A stretch of 64,000 nt of DNA from Isoetes taiwanensis (taxonomy: Eukaryota; Streptophyta; Lycopodiopsida; Isoetales; Isoetaceae): NCBI GenBank assembly GCA_021234155.1, contig JAJEKV010000280.1, positions 184,001-248,000 on the forward strand. The letters are read 5' to 3'. The notes under the pieces are model-generated. The model had not been told where the DNA came from. It searched no databases and saw nothing but the letters and a program-made list of their open reading frames with translations. The position numbers and the translations under genes were made by a program. Below, in pieces: positions 44,001 to 55,404 of the stretch; within the stretch, counting starts at the first letter, position 1; each line of letters opens with the position of its first letter.

Positions 44001-45865
44001 TGCATGAGCTTAAGAATACTTTGCCTTATCTTTGGCATGACATGGGGCATAAGTTTATCCAGATCTGGTGCGAAGTGGACCTTTTTTGTATCCTCATGTG
44101 GAATCGTGTCTATAGCAAATGCAGGTTGCGTGTCATGAGGTATAATCGTCAAAGGGCGGGAGGCCTTGGTCTGGTGGGAAACCAAACCAACCCAATTGGA
44201 TTGCTGGACTAGAGGATTGAGAGCCTGATAGGTCTCGTGAGCTTGTTGGTCGAAGTGGTGGAAGATGATGCTACTTGCTGAGGTCGCTGTTGTTAAGGCG
44301 GCCGTGGTGGCCTTTTCAGAACAGAGCGTGGGCCTTGTTTGCCATTGGCGACCCATAATTGATAGGTTGTGAGTCGGACTGATGAAGTATGATAACTTGG
44401 ACTTGAGGAAGCTGAGGGCATGCCATGGTGGTATGACCCCATTCTTGGCATTGATAACACTGGGCCTTGGAAGGATCAAAAGGTTGACGGGGGCCTTGGC
44501 CCCTGGATTGTTGAGGTTGCTGAACTTGTTGATATTGCTGAGGTGGATACGATTGTTGTTGCTGTGGCATGGTCTGCACCTGGAAGGCCATTTTCTCCCT
44601 GAAGGGTGTGGGATGCGCACAAGTACATTCTTCGGTGGCATGATTGCACATATTACATCGTTTACAGTGAGGTGGACCATTGGTGGAGTTGCATTCATTG
44701 GCAAGATGACCTTGGTATTTACAAATGTGACACTAAATTTGGTTGTGTTGAGGAGCAGATTGTTGTGGTTGAACCGCATTCTGAGGAACCATGACAGGAA
44801 GCATGAAGGGAAGCTCCATAAGGAACCGCGCGAGGAGACATTGACCGAGTGATTTACTAATTCAATGGCCTGCTCCAAGGTCTTGGGACGCAGGTACTCA
44901 GTCATGAGACGAATGGCAGGAGGAAGACCTTGCAGAAACCAGACAAGAATCTAGCTTTGCGTGGGGTACTCTTTGAGCTTGCTGACAAGAATGTGAAGGC
45001 GATCCGCGAAATCGCGGGCAGACTCCGTGGGCTGTTGCTGAAGATCATTAAGTTGCTTCAGGAGTTGCTGATCATTGTCCATGGTGCCATAATGGGAGAG
45101 AAATGCCGTCTTCATCTCTTGCCAGTTTTGTTTCCAATGGCTTTTGTTGGCCATGAGCCACTGATGAGGGGCTCCACGCACTGTGGTGGAGAAGATGTGG
45201 AACTTAAATTGAGGTTGAGTGTGGCCATTGAGGATAGCCAACGCCTCGAATTCTTCCATGTGAGCTTGGGCACTTTGATCAAGAGGCTTTCCTTTAGTAT
45301 TCCCAAAGGTGGGATATGTCAGCTTAAGATTTTCAACATGAGATGGAGACGGACCTTGGATGTAGATAGGTGGAGCATAAGCTGGAATATAGGTATGTGG
45401 GACAGCCGTGGGCTGGGAACAAGGCGGCATAGAGACAGAAAAGTCCGGAGGGATAGAGAGAGGAGCATCCGTTGGCGAAGGAGCGTGGAAGCCGTCCTCA
45501 TTTAACTTGAGATCAGTGAGATTGTAGACAGAGACTGCATGCTGAAAGGATGGGGAGGACTGATATTCATGGACATGGGGAGGACCAAAAGAGACATGAG
45601 AATAGCCCATCCCCGCAGGAGGAGAAGAAGGTTGCGCAGGCAAGGGAGTGTGACCCTAGGGGATATGAATGTAAGTGCTTTCTGGAGTTTGGAAGTAATG
45701 AGGAGTGGGTTGTACCGGTGTATGGTGTGGCGACTGGGGTTGAGAGCATTGCTTGCAAACAGGGGGAGAACCTGGGCGAGAATGGACAGAGGGGTAGGCG
45801 GCGCCGACTGAGCTCTTGAGCGGACACGACCCCCCTCAATATCATAGTCAGTATCGTACATGTCA
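44001..45865 (-). pseudogene. Element B gag with two zinc knuckles
   Basis: Starts MYDTDYDIEGGRVRSRAQ (45861). Pro-rich N-terminus, then the capsid region (LDQSAQAHMEEFEALA, WKQNWQEMKTAFLSHYG, ESARDFADRLHIL), a Gln-rich stretch and zinc knuckles CHICKYQGHLANEC (about 44720) and CYQCQEWGHTTMAC (about 44450), both CX2CX4HX4C. Frame breaks near 45640, 44950 and 44650. Confidence 0.88.
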
Positions 45866-46314
45866 AGATCAGCTTCTCAACGCTGATGGCGCTCCAATCG
45901 TTGTGGAAGCCCGATCAATCTACAAGGAGAAAACTCATGACGCTAGAAAAACTTATATTTACAATATAATGGAGCATGCATTTGGGCCGTCACTTGATGT
46001 CAAGAACAGATGATTTTCTATTGGTGGAAAATGGATATGCAGCAGTGCAGTGACAACCATACTAGGTATTTCAGCCTCTACGTGGTGGAGATTAAGACGG
46101 AACCAAAAGAGAGGGGCTCAAATAGTTTTGGCATAGTAATTGGGGAAAGGCGAGGATAACCCCTACGGGTTAACTATCATGCTGAGAGTATGCCTCACAA
46201 AAGTGCGGTTGATGAAGAGGGATGCAGGAAAGTAGTTCGAATGTTACCTGCATATTTCACACAAAAAGCGATTTTACAAATGATCAACAATCTTCTAAAG
46301 GAAATGGGTGTGGA

Positions 46315-46426
46315 CAAGATTTCACAATCAGCCTTCAGCAAGCTCTGGAGTAAGCATTGTTCAGATGTCACAAGATTTCACAATCAGCCTTCAGCAAGCT
46401 CTGGAGTAAGCATTTTTCAAATGTCA
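46315..46426 (+). repeat. 56-bp tandem duplication inside the DUF7869-type pseudogene
   Basis: CAAGATTTCACAATCAGCCT starts at 46315 and again at 46371; the two 56-bp copies are nearly identical. 56 is not a multiple of three, so the duplication itself breaks the frame. Recent, given the identity. Confidence 0.9.
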
Positions 46427-48106
46427 AAAGAATGCAATATAACAACTTCTCAAAGGGCAATATATGCGTGGATTTGTTAGATAAGCTCGAGAAGTCGAAG
46501 CTTGAGGTGGAAAGATCAAAGGTTCAGAAGGAAATGAGAATTCACACGATGGAGCAAATGTCATGTCGATCAACATACTGGATGTGAAGATGCTTGTCTA
46601 CAATGGTATCAGAGAATTTTCTATGCATCATTCATGACAAGATGGATCAGCAAAAAACATGTTTGCCCCCGTTTAGGGCTATACCAAAGTCTGTTGCAAG
46701 ATCTTTTCCATTGCAAATATCACTAGTTAGATTCATAACTCATGGCCAGGGAGCAGTGCATCACGGTCATTTTACATTAGAATTATGGGGTGATGGTCCA
46801 AACTTCCATGTTGATAGCATTGCAAAAGCATTGCGCGATTTGGAACGTAGTTTTAATGGATTTATTCTTGTAAGCCATTGCAACATCTCTTCAAGACCAT
46901 AGGAAGGATGAATGGGCCAGCTACCGGGGCGCCGACTACCCAAGAAGCTACTCTTGCAACTTGACAATTATGCTGGCCAGAATAAAAATAGATACTTGTT
47001 TGCATACTTGTCGTATCTTACATTGATGCCTGGCCACACTCATGAAGACATTGATGCAATGTTTGGGCATTATAGGATCAAATTGTAGAAAAGTGATGTC
47101 ACCACCTAACCGAGGCTTTTGCAGCTATTTAAGCAGCGTTCTTCACATCCTCCTAGTGGTTCATTGATACAAGAAGTCCCCGAGTGGAAAGAGTTCATAG
47201 AGAGTTATGCTCATGAAGACCTTATTGGGCATAGTGCTCCATTGCAATTTAGGTTTTGGGTGAAGAATAGAAAGCCAATAATGCAATACAAGATGAGGGC
47301 TGGAGATCCTGTGTGGAAACCGGAAGATAAGGATATATTGATTTGGAAAGAGGATGTTGCAGGTGAACCAATGGTGCCGACAGGAGAGCCTAAATCTATG
47401 AAACCATTAGGAGAAGTGAAGGACTGTGAACGGACTATGGAAGGGACAATGGATTATATAAAGTACTGGGAGAAATCCTTAGCAGATAAACACATAGCAC
47501 CAGAGAGAAGAGCGTGCAATGACGCACTTGTAAATTATTGGAATGAAGTTCATATACTTTTAGGGAGTTTAGACACAAGTAGTAGCGTCCTTCGAGAGGG
47601 TTGGCTACCTCAAAGTCGATGGAGGCTCGACTATGGTCAATTCCAACCTGATCAGCAGTCGATCTACTTGATGACAGAGGAGTCTGAAGAGGAGGTGGAA
47701 GAGGATGAAGAGCACTATGTTGGACCTAGAAAAAGCGTCCCAAGTATTATGGACTTGCTCCATATGATCCTAAGATGGATTTGAAGGATGGCCAATATTT
47801 GATCGTCAGGCCATCAGATGAAGATACTTATCCTATTTGATTAGGGTATATCATCTCGAGTGTTTGTGGAGAAGCTAATAACCCTAACAGAAACAAGGTG
47901 CCTGTGGAGTGGTGGCATTCAGTAAGTGGAAAAGGAGTCATTACTGGAAAAGAGCACTACAAAGATTGTTTTAATAAGCAATGGAAGTATGATGCAAGTG
48001 ATCCGGCCCAATGGGTGGAAATAAAATCCGTGTTGATGTCATGGAACCCCAGAAAGGGCAAGGTGGATCCGAGAAAGGGGTGCATGAAGATTCTAATCTC
48101 TGTGAA

Positions 48107-48427
48107 GGGTAAAAGCATGTTAGGGTGTCCCTTAAAAAGTATTATTTAGTGACCAAAAAAGTACCTAAAAAGGTATCCAGGACTGGGTACTGGGTACCTG
48201 TGTAATATCTCAATAAAAGGTACATTCTAGAACTTTTATATGTATTTTGGTCTCCGGTAGCATTATCTTTATCTTAGCTTTGAATATTAATGTGTCCGTG
48301 ACTTTTATTTTGGACTTTTGTACTAGTTTTAATGAAAATAAAAATGAGAAAGTACCCAGTTCTGAAGTACCTAGTGTATGTACTTTTGCAGGTTCCAAAA
48401 GTGGTACACCCTAACATGCTTTTACCC
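48107..48427. mobile_element. 321-bp MITE with 21-bp inverted ends
   Basis: Left end GGGTAAAAGCATGTTAGGGTG and its inverse at 48407-48427; TGAA on both sides (48103-48106, 48428-48431). Removing it and one TGAA restores an open C-terminal frame of the DUF7869-type gene up to a stop at 48480. Contains several AAAGTACC/GGGTACTT short repeats. Superfamily unclear because the target duplication could be read as 2 or 4 bp. Confidence 0.85.
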
Positions 48428-48480
48428 TGAAGGATAAAGTTCTGAAGTCACTAGAGAAGATAGCCGAACAAGCAAAATAA

Positions 48481-48870
48481 AGTACGAGAGATGTGAATCT
48501 TACTTTCATTATAATCCTACTTGTGAAATACTGGCTTGTGATTATCTACTTGAGTTACATCTACTTGAATGTGGAATACTGGCTTGTGATAAGTGTTAAC
48601 TTGTAATTTGAGACCTGTTAGAATTAAGGCTGATAATAAAAAGTATTTACATGCAATTCCACATTTTGAAATTGGGGTTGTCACTATTTGTAAATTTCAA
48701 AATGATGGAATAATTTCAAAATAATGGAATCGTGGTTGACATATATATGTTATAAGACTAATGTACGACCACTAGACCAAAGGCCAAGGCCTCTAATAGC
48801 AAAATCTTAAATAATCTAAGAAATATAGCAATATTGGGATATATAGACACTGATGAGGGCATGACGTAAA
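48481..48870. other. No gene recognised
   Basis: AT-rich, with small repeats ('GGAATACTGGCTTGTGAT' or close form twice near 48525-48590; 'TTCAAAATGATGGAATAATTT' doubled near 48697). Confidence 0.5.
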
Positions 48871-48871
48871 A

Positions 48872-49012
<141 letters not shown>

Positions 49013-49480
49013 CATTTGACAAACTGGACACCTACAATGCATTGTATATGCTTGTTGTAGTTAGCCAGCTGAAGAATACTAAATTTTCTGTCTAGGAAGA
49101 TCTCTCCCTGATACAACTGACCAGACGACGAGGGAAGTTGTGCAAAGTACAAGAGGCTAGGTTGCAAAAGAAGTGGGCAGTATACAGAGGAGGCACAACT
49201 ATCATCCGCGACCAATGGCTATGCAGCATTATTTCAAGCTATCAATATGGGTATTATTCTCCAAAGCTTTCTACGTTTTGATGTCATTTGAGGCTTCTAT
49301 TTGCCATCTCCTGCAAAAAGCACTTCTGTTTCTCAATTATTGACCATCAAGCAAAGCCACATATTGGTACCAGCAATAAAGATCAGGGATAGGTTCAATA
49401 CGCTGTATGTTTTATACGAAATACGTATGAATTGTATGATATGGCACAAATTTGCCATATAAAACGTAAAAAATACGGCA
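49013..49480. other. Upstream flank of hAT element, no gene recognised
   Basis: Non-coding. Contains a small hairpin (ATATGGCACAAATTTGCCATAT, about 49439) and ATACGNAATACGTAT-like palindromes. hAT terminal repeats were looked for but not recognised. Confidence 0.4.
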
Positions 49481-49507
49481 AAAAACAATTCCGGCGTCGG
49501 AAGATTT

Positions 49508-49657
49508 TTGCGTACGCGGAAACTCCTATTTTGCGTACGCGAAATTTTTTTCGCATACGCGAATCTTCAAAAGCGCGTACGCGAAACCAATTTTTGTTCG
49601 CGTACGCGAAATAATTTAAACTTCGCGTATGCGGTTCTAAGTGTTCGCGTACGCGAA
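49508..49657. repeat. GCGTACGC palindrome array (7 copies) upstream of hAT transposase
   Basis: Copies of (TT)CGCGTACGCG(AA) centred near 49514, 49537, 49557, 49579, 49603, 49628 and 49650; spacing 20-25 bp, close to two DNA turns. Two copies carry CATACG or GTATGC (one transition from CpG). The array lies about 490 bp before the hAT start codon and 130 bp before a TATA-like box (TATATATAAG, 49788). Fits subterminal transposase-binding repeats of hAT elements. Confidence 0.9.
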
Positions 49658-50145
49658 AAGAAGGTTCACGACGTGAATGCATTGTTTTCACTGCGACGTA
49701 AAAATTTTCGAATTTGTTTTTCCCAATTTACTAAACAAAAAAAATGTTTGCGCCACTGTTTGGCCTGTTTTGTGGCACTGTTAATAGTATATATAAGAAA
49801 AACTTGATTAACCCTAGAATTCACCTCAAACGTTGACTGCCAGGTTGAGTCAAAATACTCCTTGGGAAACAGTTTGCCTTTGAGGTGTCGTTTTTTGCGG
49901 TCATCCGAGCCCGACGTTGATCTTTGGAATGTGAGTTTACTCCGTCCCAGTGGTTTCCAGCCTTGGGTTCGCATCTGCTTCCATAGAATATCCTATAGGG
50001 TCCCGTCCAACCCCCTCTTGATTCTCGTATGGAATGTCGATGTAACATATGCATTGTGAGCTTGCTCCTTTGCATATATACGTCTTCCTTTAGTTCATGT
50101 AATCAAAGAGTCAGATTAACAGACATTGTCAGCTAGGTCCGAGCA

Positions 50146-52701
50146 ATGACTACTAGTCATGCATCTACCTCTAGAGGTGCAGGCAGCGGTCATGCATCCA
50201 CCTCTAGATGTGCGAGGACTGCGCGTGCCCGTGGTAGGGCCACAGGGACTGCACCCCATCCACGTGGTCGCGTTACTGGAGTTGCGGGTCAGAAAAGAGG
50301 TCCAGAATGGGATTTTGTGAAAGAGTTTGGCGTAAATGAGTGGGAATGTGTGTTTTGTGGATACTCATCGGTAAATAGTTCTGCAACAAGAATTCGAGCT
50401 CACATCTTACGTGAACGAGACGTTGGTGTCGCGACTTGTACTGCATCTGCTGACTTGCAAAAGGATGCCATTGAAAGGTTGTCTCGACTGGATGTGATAC
50501 GCAAAGCGAAGAATAATATGAGAAAAAGACGAGTTATGGATACTCAAGAGCAGTGCCGGGCAGGAGTAGACGAAGATAACTATACCATCCCCCCCTGTTG
50601 GGACAGCATACCAATCAGAGGGTGGACTAGGGTCAATAGGTATAAGCATGGCAGAGCAGAGAATGATAGAGGCAATTGAAATAGTGGAAAGACAGACGAA
50701 GCAACAGAGGGTTGATCATTGCTTAACATCAGAGCAACCGAAGAAGACGCAATTGAAGGTTGTAGAGGCATTTTTATATGCCGGGTTGTCTCCACATATT
50801 TTGGAGCACAAAGCAATGAAAGAAGCCTTCCAGGAAGTTGCCAAAGCAGGGCCAGCTTTTAGGTTGCCTTCATACAAGCATGCCAACAATAAAATGGTTG
50901 TTGAAATACACGGAAAAATGGTCGAGAGGGTGGAGATGAAGTTGTGTTGTGTGACTGAAGCCAGGCCAGCTTCATTAGTGACTGATGGTTGGCGCAATGT
51001 AAACAAGGACCATCTTATAAACTTCATGATCGTGTATCCAGGGGGTGAAGTATTTTTGAAAACCGTAGAAACCAAACTGACCAAGTGACAGGAGATTGGA
51101 TTTTTCAGAAAACAAAGGCCGTGATAGAGAGTTTTAGACCGAAGAGAATATTTCAGGTTGTAATGGATAACGCATCTAATTGCAAGCTAGCGGGTGAATT
51201 ATTGGAGTCTGAATTTCCAGGGTTGCACGCTACTAGCTGCCAATGCCATTGCCTGAACCTATTGCTCAAGGATTGGTTCTCATAGCACACGTGGTTCAAA
51301 GATCCCATTCAGAAAGCGCGTCAGCTTGTAATCACAAAGAAGCTGACAATTTATGCCATTTACAAGTCATTGCGTCAGAAGACCCTAGTACTCATGAATC
51401 CTGGGCAAACCCGATTTGGTTCCAATTACATCTGTCTTGAAAAAGTGCTTAAGTGTCGTGATTGGATTATCTCAACCTTCAATCTTACATAGTTTGAATG
51501 GGAAAGGAGGCAGAAAGGAAAAAATGCTGCCAAACACCGACAACAAGCCGCTGCCCTTTGAGAAATGCTTGGGCGGGAGACATTTTGGAAAGGTGTAAAG
51601 AATGTTGTGAGGTGGATGCAACCTGTTTGTCATGCCATCAAAACCCTTGATTCTTTGAAGGCAAGCACTGAAAAGGTCTGGAGGTGTTGGCACTCCATTC
51701 AATCCATCCTAGAAGGTGATGGCCCCAATGCGCCATTTGACAATGCTAAATGCGCAGCACTACTCAGAGGCTTCAATGAACGATGGAAGAAGTCATACAA
51801 TGATCTTTATGGCACCGCACATGCCTTAGACCCGCACAACCACGATATGGACCAGCATATAGACAAAGAACTGGTGGGTTCGTTGAAGAAGGTTGCAAAA
51901 ATGTTCTATCCTAACAGCTCGGACTATAAGCTTTTCATTGCCGAGTTGACTGAATACCAGAACCTGAGTGGAAGGTGGGCAGATGAAGAGCTTCATGACG
52001 CACTGGAGAGTCATAAGAAGGAACCAAATATGGAATCTTATGTTTGGTGGCAAGCCCACGGGCAAGTTACTGATACCTTGCAGGCAATTGCAATGACTAT
52101 CCTCTCCTTGGTATCTTCCAATAGTGCAAGTGAGAGAAATTGGAGTGCCTATAAGTATATACACAGTGTCACCCGCAATCGCTTGCTACATAAGAAGGTA
52201 GACAAACTTGTATACAACTTCTCAAACTGGCGGCTATTGAATCGCAACAGCGGTACATCCGCAATCGATAAGCTACAGTTTCCCTTCATGGATGCAGATT
52301 CCGAAGTGGAAGAGGACAGCTTCCAAGACAGTGAGGACGAGCTGCTTGCAATAAATGCTGCAAACCATGTTGACGAAGACATTCAGCGTACCCACTTCGT
52401 TGATGACGAAGATGATATAGGCCAAGCCATATTCTCAGACGAGTCAGCCGACGGCGAAGATACCGAGGAGTCCGACACAGATAGGCCAGGTCCGAGCAAT
52501 CCAGTTGAGGATTTGACTGATCTACGTGATCCATCGGACTCTCCTTCGCACTTTACCTTGACAAACAAAGAACGTGCTAGAAGAAACATGTCTCGAGGAT
52601 GTTGCACCAAGGGAAAGGGTCATCGAAGGTTGAACCTAGGTCACCAGGCAGAAGAGGATGGAACTCCGAATGATGAAACTGATGAGGAAGGTGCTGCCTA
52701 G
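50146..52701 (+). pseudogene. hAT-superfamily transposase
   Basis: Ac/hAT-like transposase of about 850 residues. N-terminus Ser/Arg-rich with short repeats (HASTSRGAG, HASTSRCAR); BED-like finger WECVFCGYSS ... RIRAHI; then in another frame (50648-51088) a DUF659-type block with SLVTDGWRNVNKDHLINF; QVVMDNASNCKLAGELL; CQCHCLNLLLKD. From 51085 one frame runs to the end with three stops (51283, 51490, 51559). SSNSASERNWSAYKYIHS and RLLHKKVDKLVYN form the hAT dimerisation region. Long acidic tail, ending EEGAA. The two frame changes compensate each other. Confidence 0.88.
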
Positions 52702-52726
52702 AAAGATGATGTGATGAGTATCTTCA

Positions 52727-53940
52727 GTCTATTGTAACCGTTCATGAGGATTTTCAAACTATTGTAACCGTCCCTGGCACTATTAACAAAAAGTAAAGTT
52801 TTTTGTTATAAGTTTTTGTCTTCTATATGTTTTGCTCATGTATGATGGTTCTTTCATGTATGATGGTTCTTTCCATGTTTCTTTCATGTGTACGCCAGAT
52901 TGGCATTTGAATGCTATCAGGATCGTATACTCTGTACTCCATTCCTTTGGGTGACACATGCTCTACATACCTAATGGGTTTACGTGGCAGGTGTCGCCCG
53001 ATACAGATACACAATCCCGATGGCATTCAAACGCATGCCAATTATCGTCCCATCCTATGGATAGGTAAGGCATAACTCCGGTAAACCAAATTGGGATTTG
53101 AATGCCATCAGGACCTATAATCTGTACTCTATTCCTTTGGGTGGCACATGCTCTGAATACCAAATGGGTTTACATGACAGGTGCCGCCCAAAGGAATGGA
53201 GATACAGATTATAGATCCGGATGGCATTCAAATGCCGATTTGGCGTACCGGAGTTATGCCAGACCTATCCAGTGGATGGGACGATAAGCATCATTATGTG
53301 TCACTCTGCAATCAACACTCGACCTGTACCACTTGAGAGACTTCACCCCTCATCGAAACCGGTTTCAAACTATTGTAACCATCCTTGGCACTATTAATAA
53401 AAAGTAAAGTTTTTTGTTACAAGTTTTTGTCTTCTATATATTTCGTTACCTTGTTTTATGTTTCTTTCATGCATGATGGTTCGGTCCATGTTTCATTCAT
53501 GTGTAACATCAGTCGACCTAAGTGCCTAGAGAAACCTTGCCCCCGCCAAAGCCGGCTTGACTTCTGTTGACGCTTGCCCCTTCGCATGCCACAGAATCTT
53601 GCTGATGAGAAGTAATCTACGCATGCCAAGGGGTCAAACGGCCACGGATCAATCGAGCCGACTTTGACAGAGATGAGATTTCACTAGATACACGATCCAC
53701 CGATGATGATTATGTGTCACCGTGTCCCATCCACTGAATAGCTAAGGCGTTATGCCAAACTAGCATTTGAATGCTATCAGGACCTTATACCTGTACTCCA
53801 TTCCTTTGGGTGGCACATGCTCTACATACCTAATCGGTTTATATGGCAGGTGCCGCCCAAAGGAATGGAGGTACAGATACACAATCCTGATGGCATTCAA
53901 ATGCACATTTGGCATATCGGACTTACGCCCAAAGACCTGA
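52727..53940 (+). repeat. Duplicated block with three foldback MITE-like units
   Basis: A block beginning TCAAACTATTGTAACC with AAAAAGTAAAGTTTTTTGTTA is present at 52752 and again at 53364. Each copy is followed by foldback units of about 150 bp: GCATTTGAATGCNATCAGGA ... CCATTCCTTTGGGTG, loop, then CCCAAAGGAATGGAG ... ATGGCATTCAAATGC. Units at about 52899-53030, 53090-53240 and 53760-53910. Non-coding; in the 3' region of the hAT element. Confidence 0.8.
53040..53290. repeat. 250-bp near-perfect hairpin
   Basis: Outer arms TTATCGTCCCATCC (53041) and GGATGGGACGATAA (53274), followed inward by GGCATAACTCCGGTA / TACCGGAGTTATGCC and then the foldback unit itself. It forms one long inverted repeat of about 120-bp arms. 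Confidence 0.85.
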
Positions 53941-55100
53941 GTGCAAGCATCGAGACGTCCCAATCTTTGCTTTCACCCGCCTCTTTGGACAATGGAACTT
54001 AGCATGTAAACTAAGCTACATTGCCCAAAGAGGCGGGGAAAAGAAAAACTGGGAAGTCTCGATGCTTGAACTCATCAATCACTAATCTCTAATGAACCCA
54101 CAGAATCGCAAGCAACCACTAGGCTGATATCATCCGTGGCCACAATAAAAATAGAGTACTCAAAAACCTTGTTACCTCCGTCCTTGTACAATCCACCACC
54201 ACGCCGAAGGGAACGCGTCCTCTAATTTCAAGTCATAGTGATGCTCAAGGTTCTCCATCAATAGCAGGAGTTAGGATGTTCCATGATTTGGTGTCTAACA
54301 GCCGCTATGTAGGTGGACAATGCCCAGGCACCACTTTGGCTTGAAATTAGGGTACGCTCTCACCTCTGACATCATAGGAACTTGCATACGAGAACTTTTA
54401 CCTCTAGAACGAACGATTTTTGCTTTGGCTCCCATTTTGAGCCTCTTTGTGTAATATAACCTAGCAAAGTAACTAAGCTACATTGACACAGAGAGACTAC
54501 AAAAGAGAGTCAGAGCAAAGCTCGCTCTTTCTAAAGGAGGTAACAAGAATTTCGAGAAGTCTATATTGTTTGCCATGGACAATATCAAGTCTGGTGAGTT
54601 GACAACCATTCAAGAGGGTTAGGCCTCACGAAATATCAGAGTCAAAGCATCGCGAATTCCCAAATCGACCTGAGTGCAAGCATCGAGACTTCCCAAACCT
54701 TGCTTTCACCCCTCTTTGAACAATGGAACTTAGCATGTAAACTAAACTACATTGCCCAAAGAGGAGGGAAAAGAAAGAAGAGGAGAGGAAAGAAAGATTG
54801 GGAAGTCTCGATGCTTGAACTCATCAATGACTAACATCTAATGAACCCACAAAATCGCAAGCAACCACTAGGCTGATATCATCCGTGGCCACAATAAAAA
54901 TAGAGTATTCAAAAACCTTGTAACCTCCTCTAGAACAAACGATTTTTGCTCCAGATCCCATTTGGGGCGTCTTTGTGTAATATAACCTAGCAAAGTAACT
55001 AAGCTACATTGATACAAAGACACCCCAAAAGAGAGCTAGAGCAAAGTTCACTCTTTCTAAAGGAGGTAACAAGAATTTCGAGAAGTCTATATTGTTTGCC
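53936..55100 (+). repeat. Tandem pair of large repeats with internal hairpins
   Basis: 53936-54170 recurs at 54670-54920 (GACCTGAGTGCAAGCATCGA ... AACCACTAGGCTGATATCAT). 54417-54580 recurs at 54945-55100 (CTAAAGGAGGTAACAAGAAT, GAAGTCTATATTGTTTGCC). Each first part folds on itself: GCATCGAGACTTCCCAA with TTGGGAAGTCTCGATGC, and CCTCTTTGnnCAATG with CATTGCCCAAAGAGG. MITE-like, no coding content. Confidence 0.85.
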
Positions 55101-55404
55101 GCGGAGAATATCAAGGTGGTGAGCGAGCAACCTCATCCTAGGGGGCAAATTAGATACATCAAACATGACAAACATGACTAAGCCAGGGTAAAAGATCGGG
55201 AAGTCTCGATGCTTTTACTTGTCAATCACAAGAGGTCCAGATGTCAAAGGCATTATTGGCCCAAATATTTTGATTCAGAATATGATGACCTTCCTCTTTC
55301 AAAATCGCAAGCGACCACTAGGCTTGATACATTATACCTTATTATCCATTCACAAAATGATACAAGTCAAAATTTAATCTGTCTCAAAATTTAATGTCTC
55401 ATTT
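55101..55404. other. Partial copies of the preceding repeat; no gene
   Basis: GGGAAGTCTCGATGCTT (about 55199) and AAAATCGCAAGCGACCACTAGGCT-like (about 55300) are decayed pieces of the repeat to the left. No gene seen. Confidence 0.5.

Larger units (their letters stand above)
13639..45865 (-). mobile_element. Ty3/gypsy element B, minus strand, split and partly inverted
   Basis: One retrotransposon in pieces. gag, protease and RT run from 45861 down to about 41800. RNase H and the integrase zinc finger lie on the opposite strand (14551-15279, then 41745-41797). The integrase core runs from 14546 down to 13639. Removing element A (15280-41739) and one copy of its target duplication joins the zinc-finger frame exactly (LFKD to AHAQACKCDVC). 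The RT ends at FHVHVDV, where RNase H should continue, and that continuation (AFAIGAVLSQ) is found at 14557 pointing the other way. LTRs were not identified; the 5' end is cut at about 45865 by the DUF7869-type sequence. Confidence 0.8.
45866..48480 (+). pseudogene. Second DUF7869-type gene, broken
   Basis: Diverged relative of the gene in element G. DGAPIVVEARSIYKEKTHDA at 45890; central core IIHDKMDQQKT (46630), LQLDNYAGQNKNRYLF (46960), GHTHEDIDAMFGHYR (47035), giving the three acidic motifs. The long open part 47119-47784 has WKEFIESYAHEDLIGH, an acidic run, and then DLKDGQYLIVRPSDED and VEWWHSVSGKGVI. The true C-terminus (KSLEKIAEQAK, stop 48480) lies beyond a MITE at 48107-48427. Stops and frame changes in the first half. 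Element ends not found; its left edge abuts element B gag. Confidence 0.75.
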
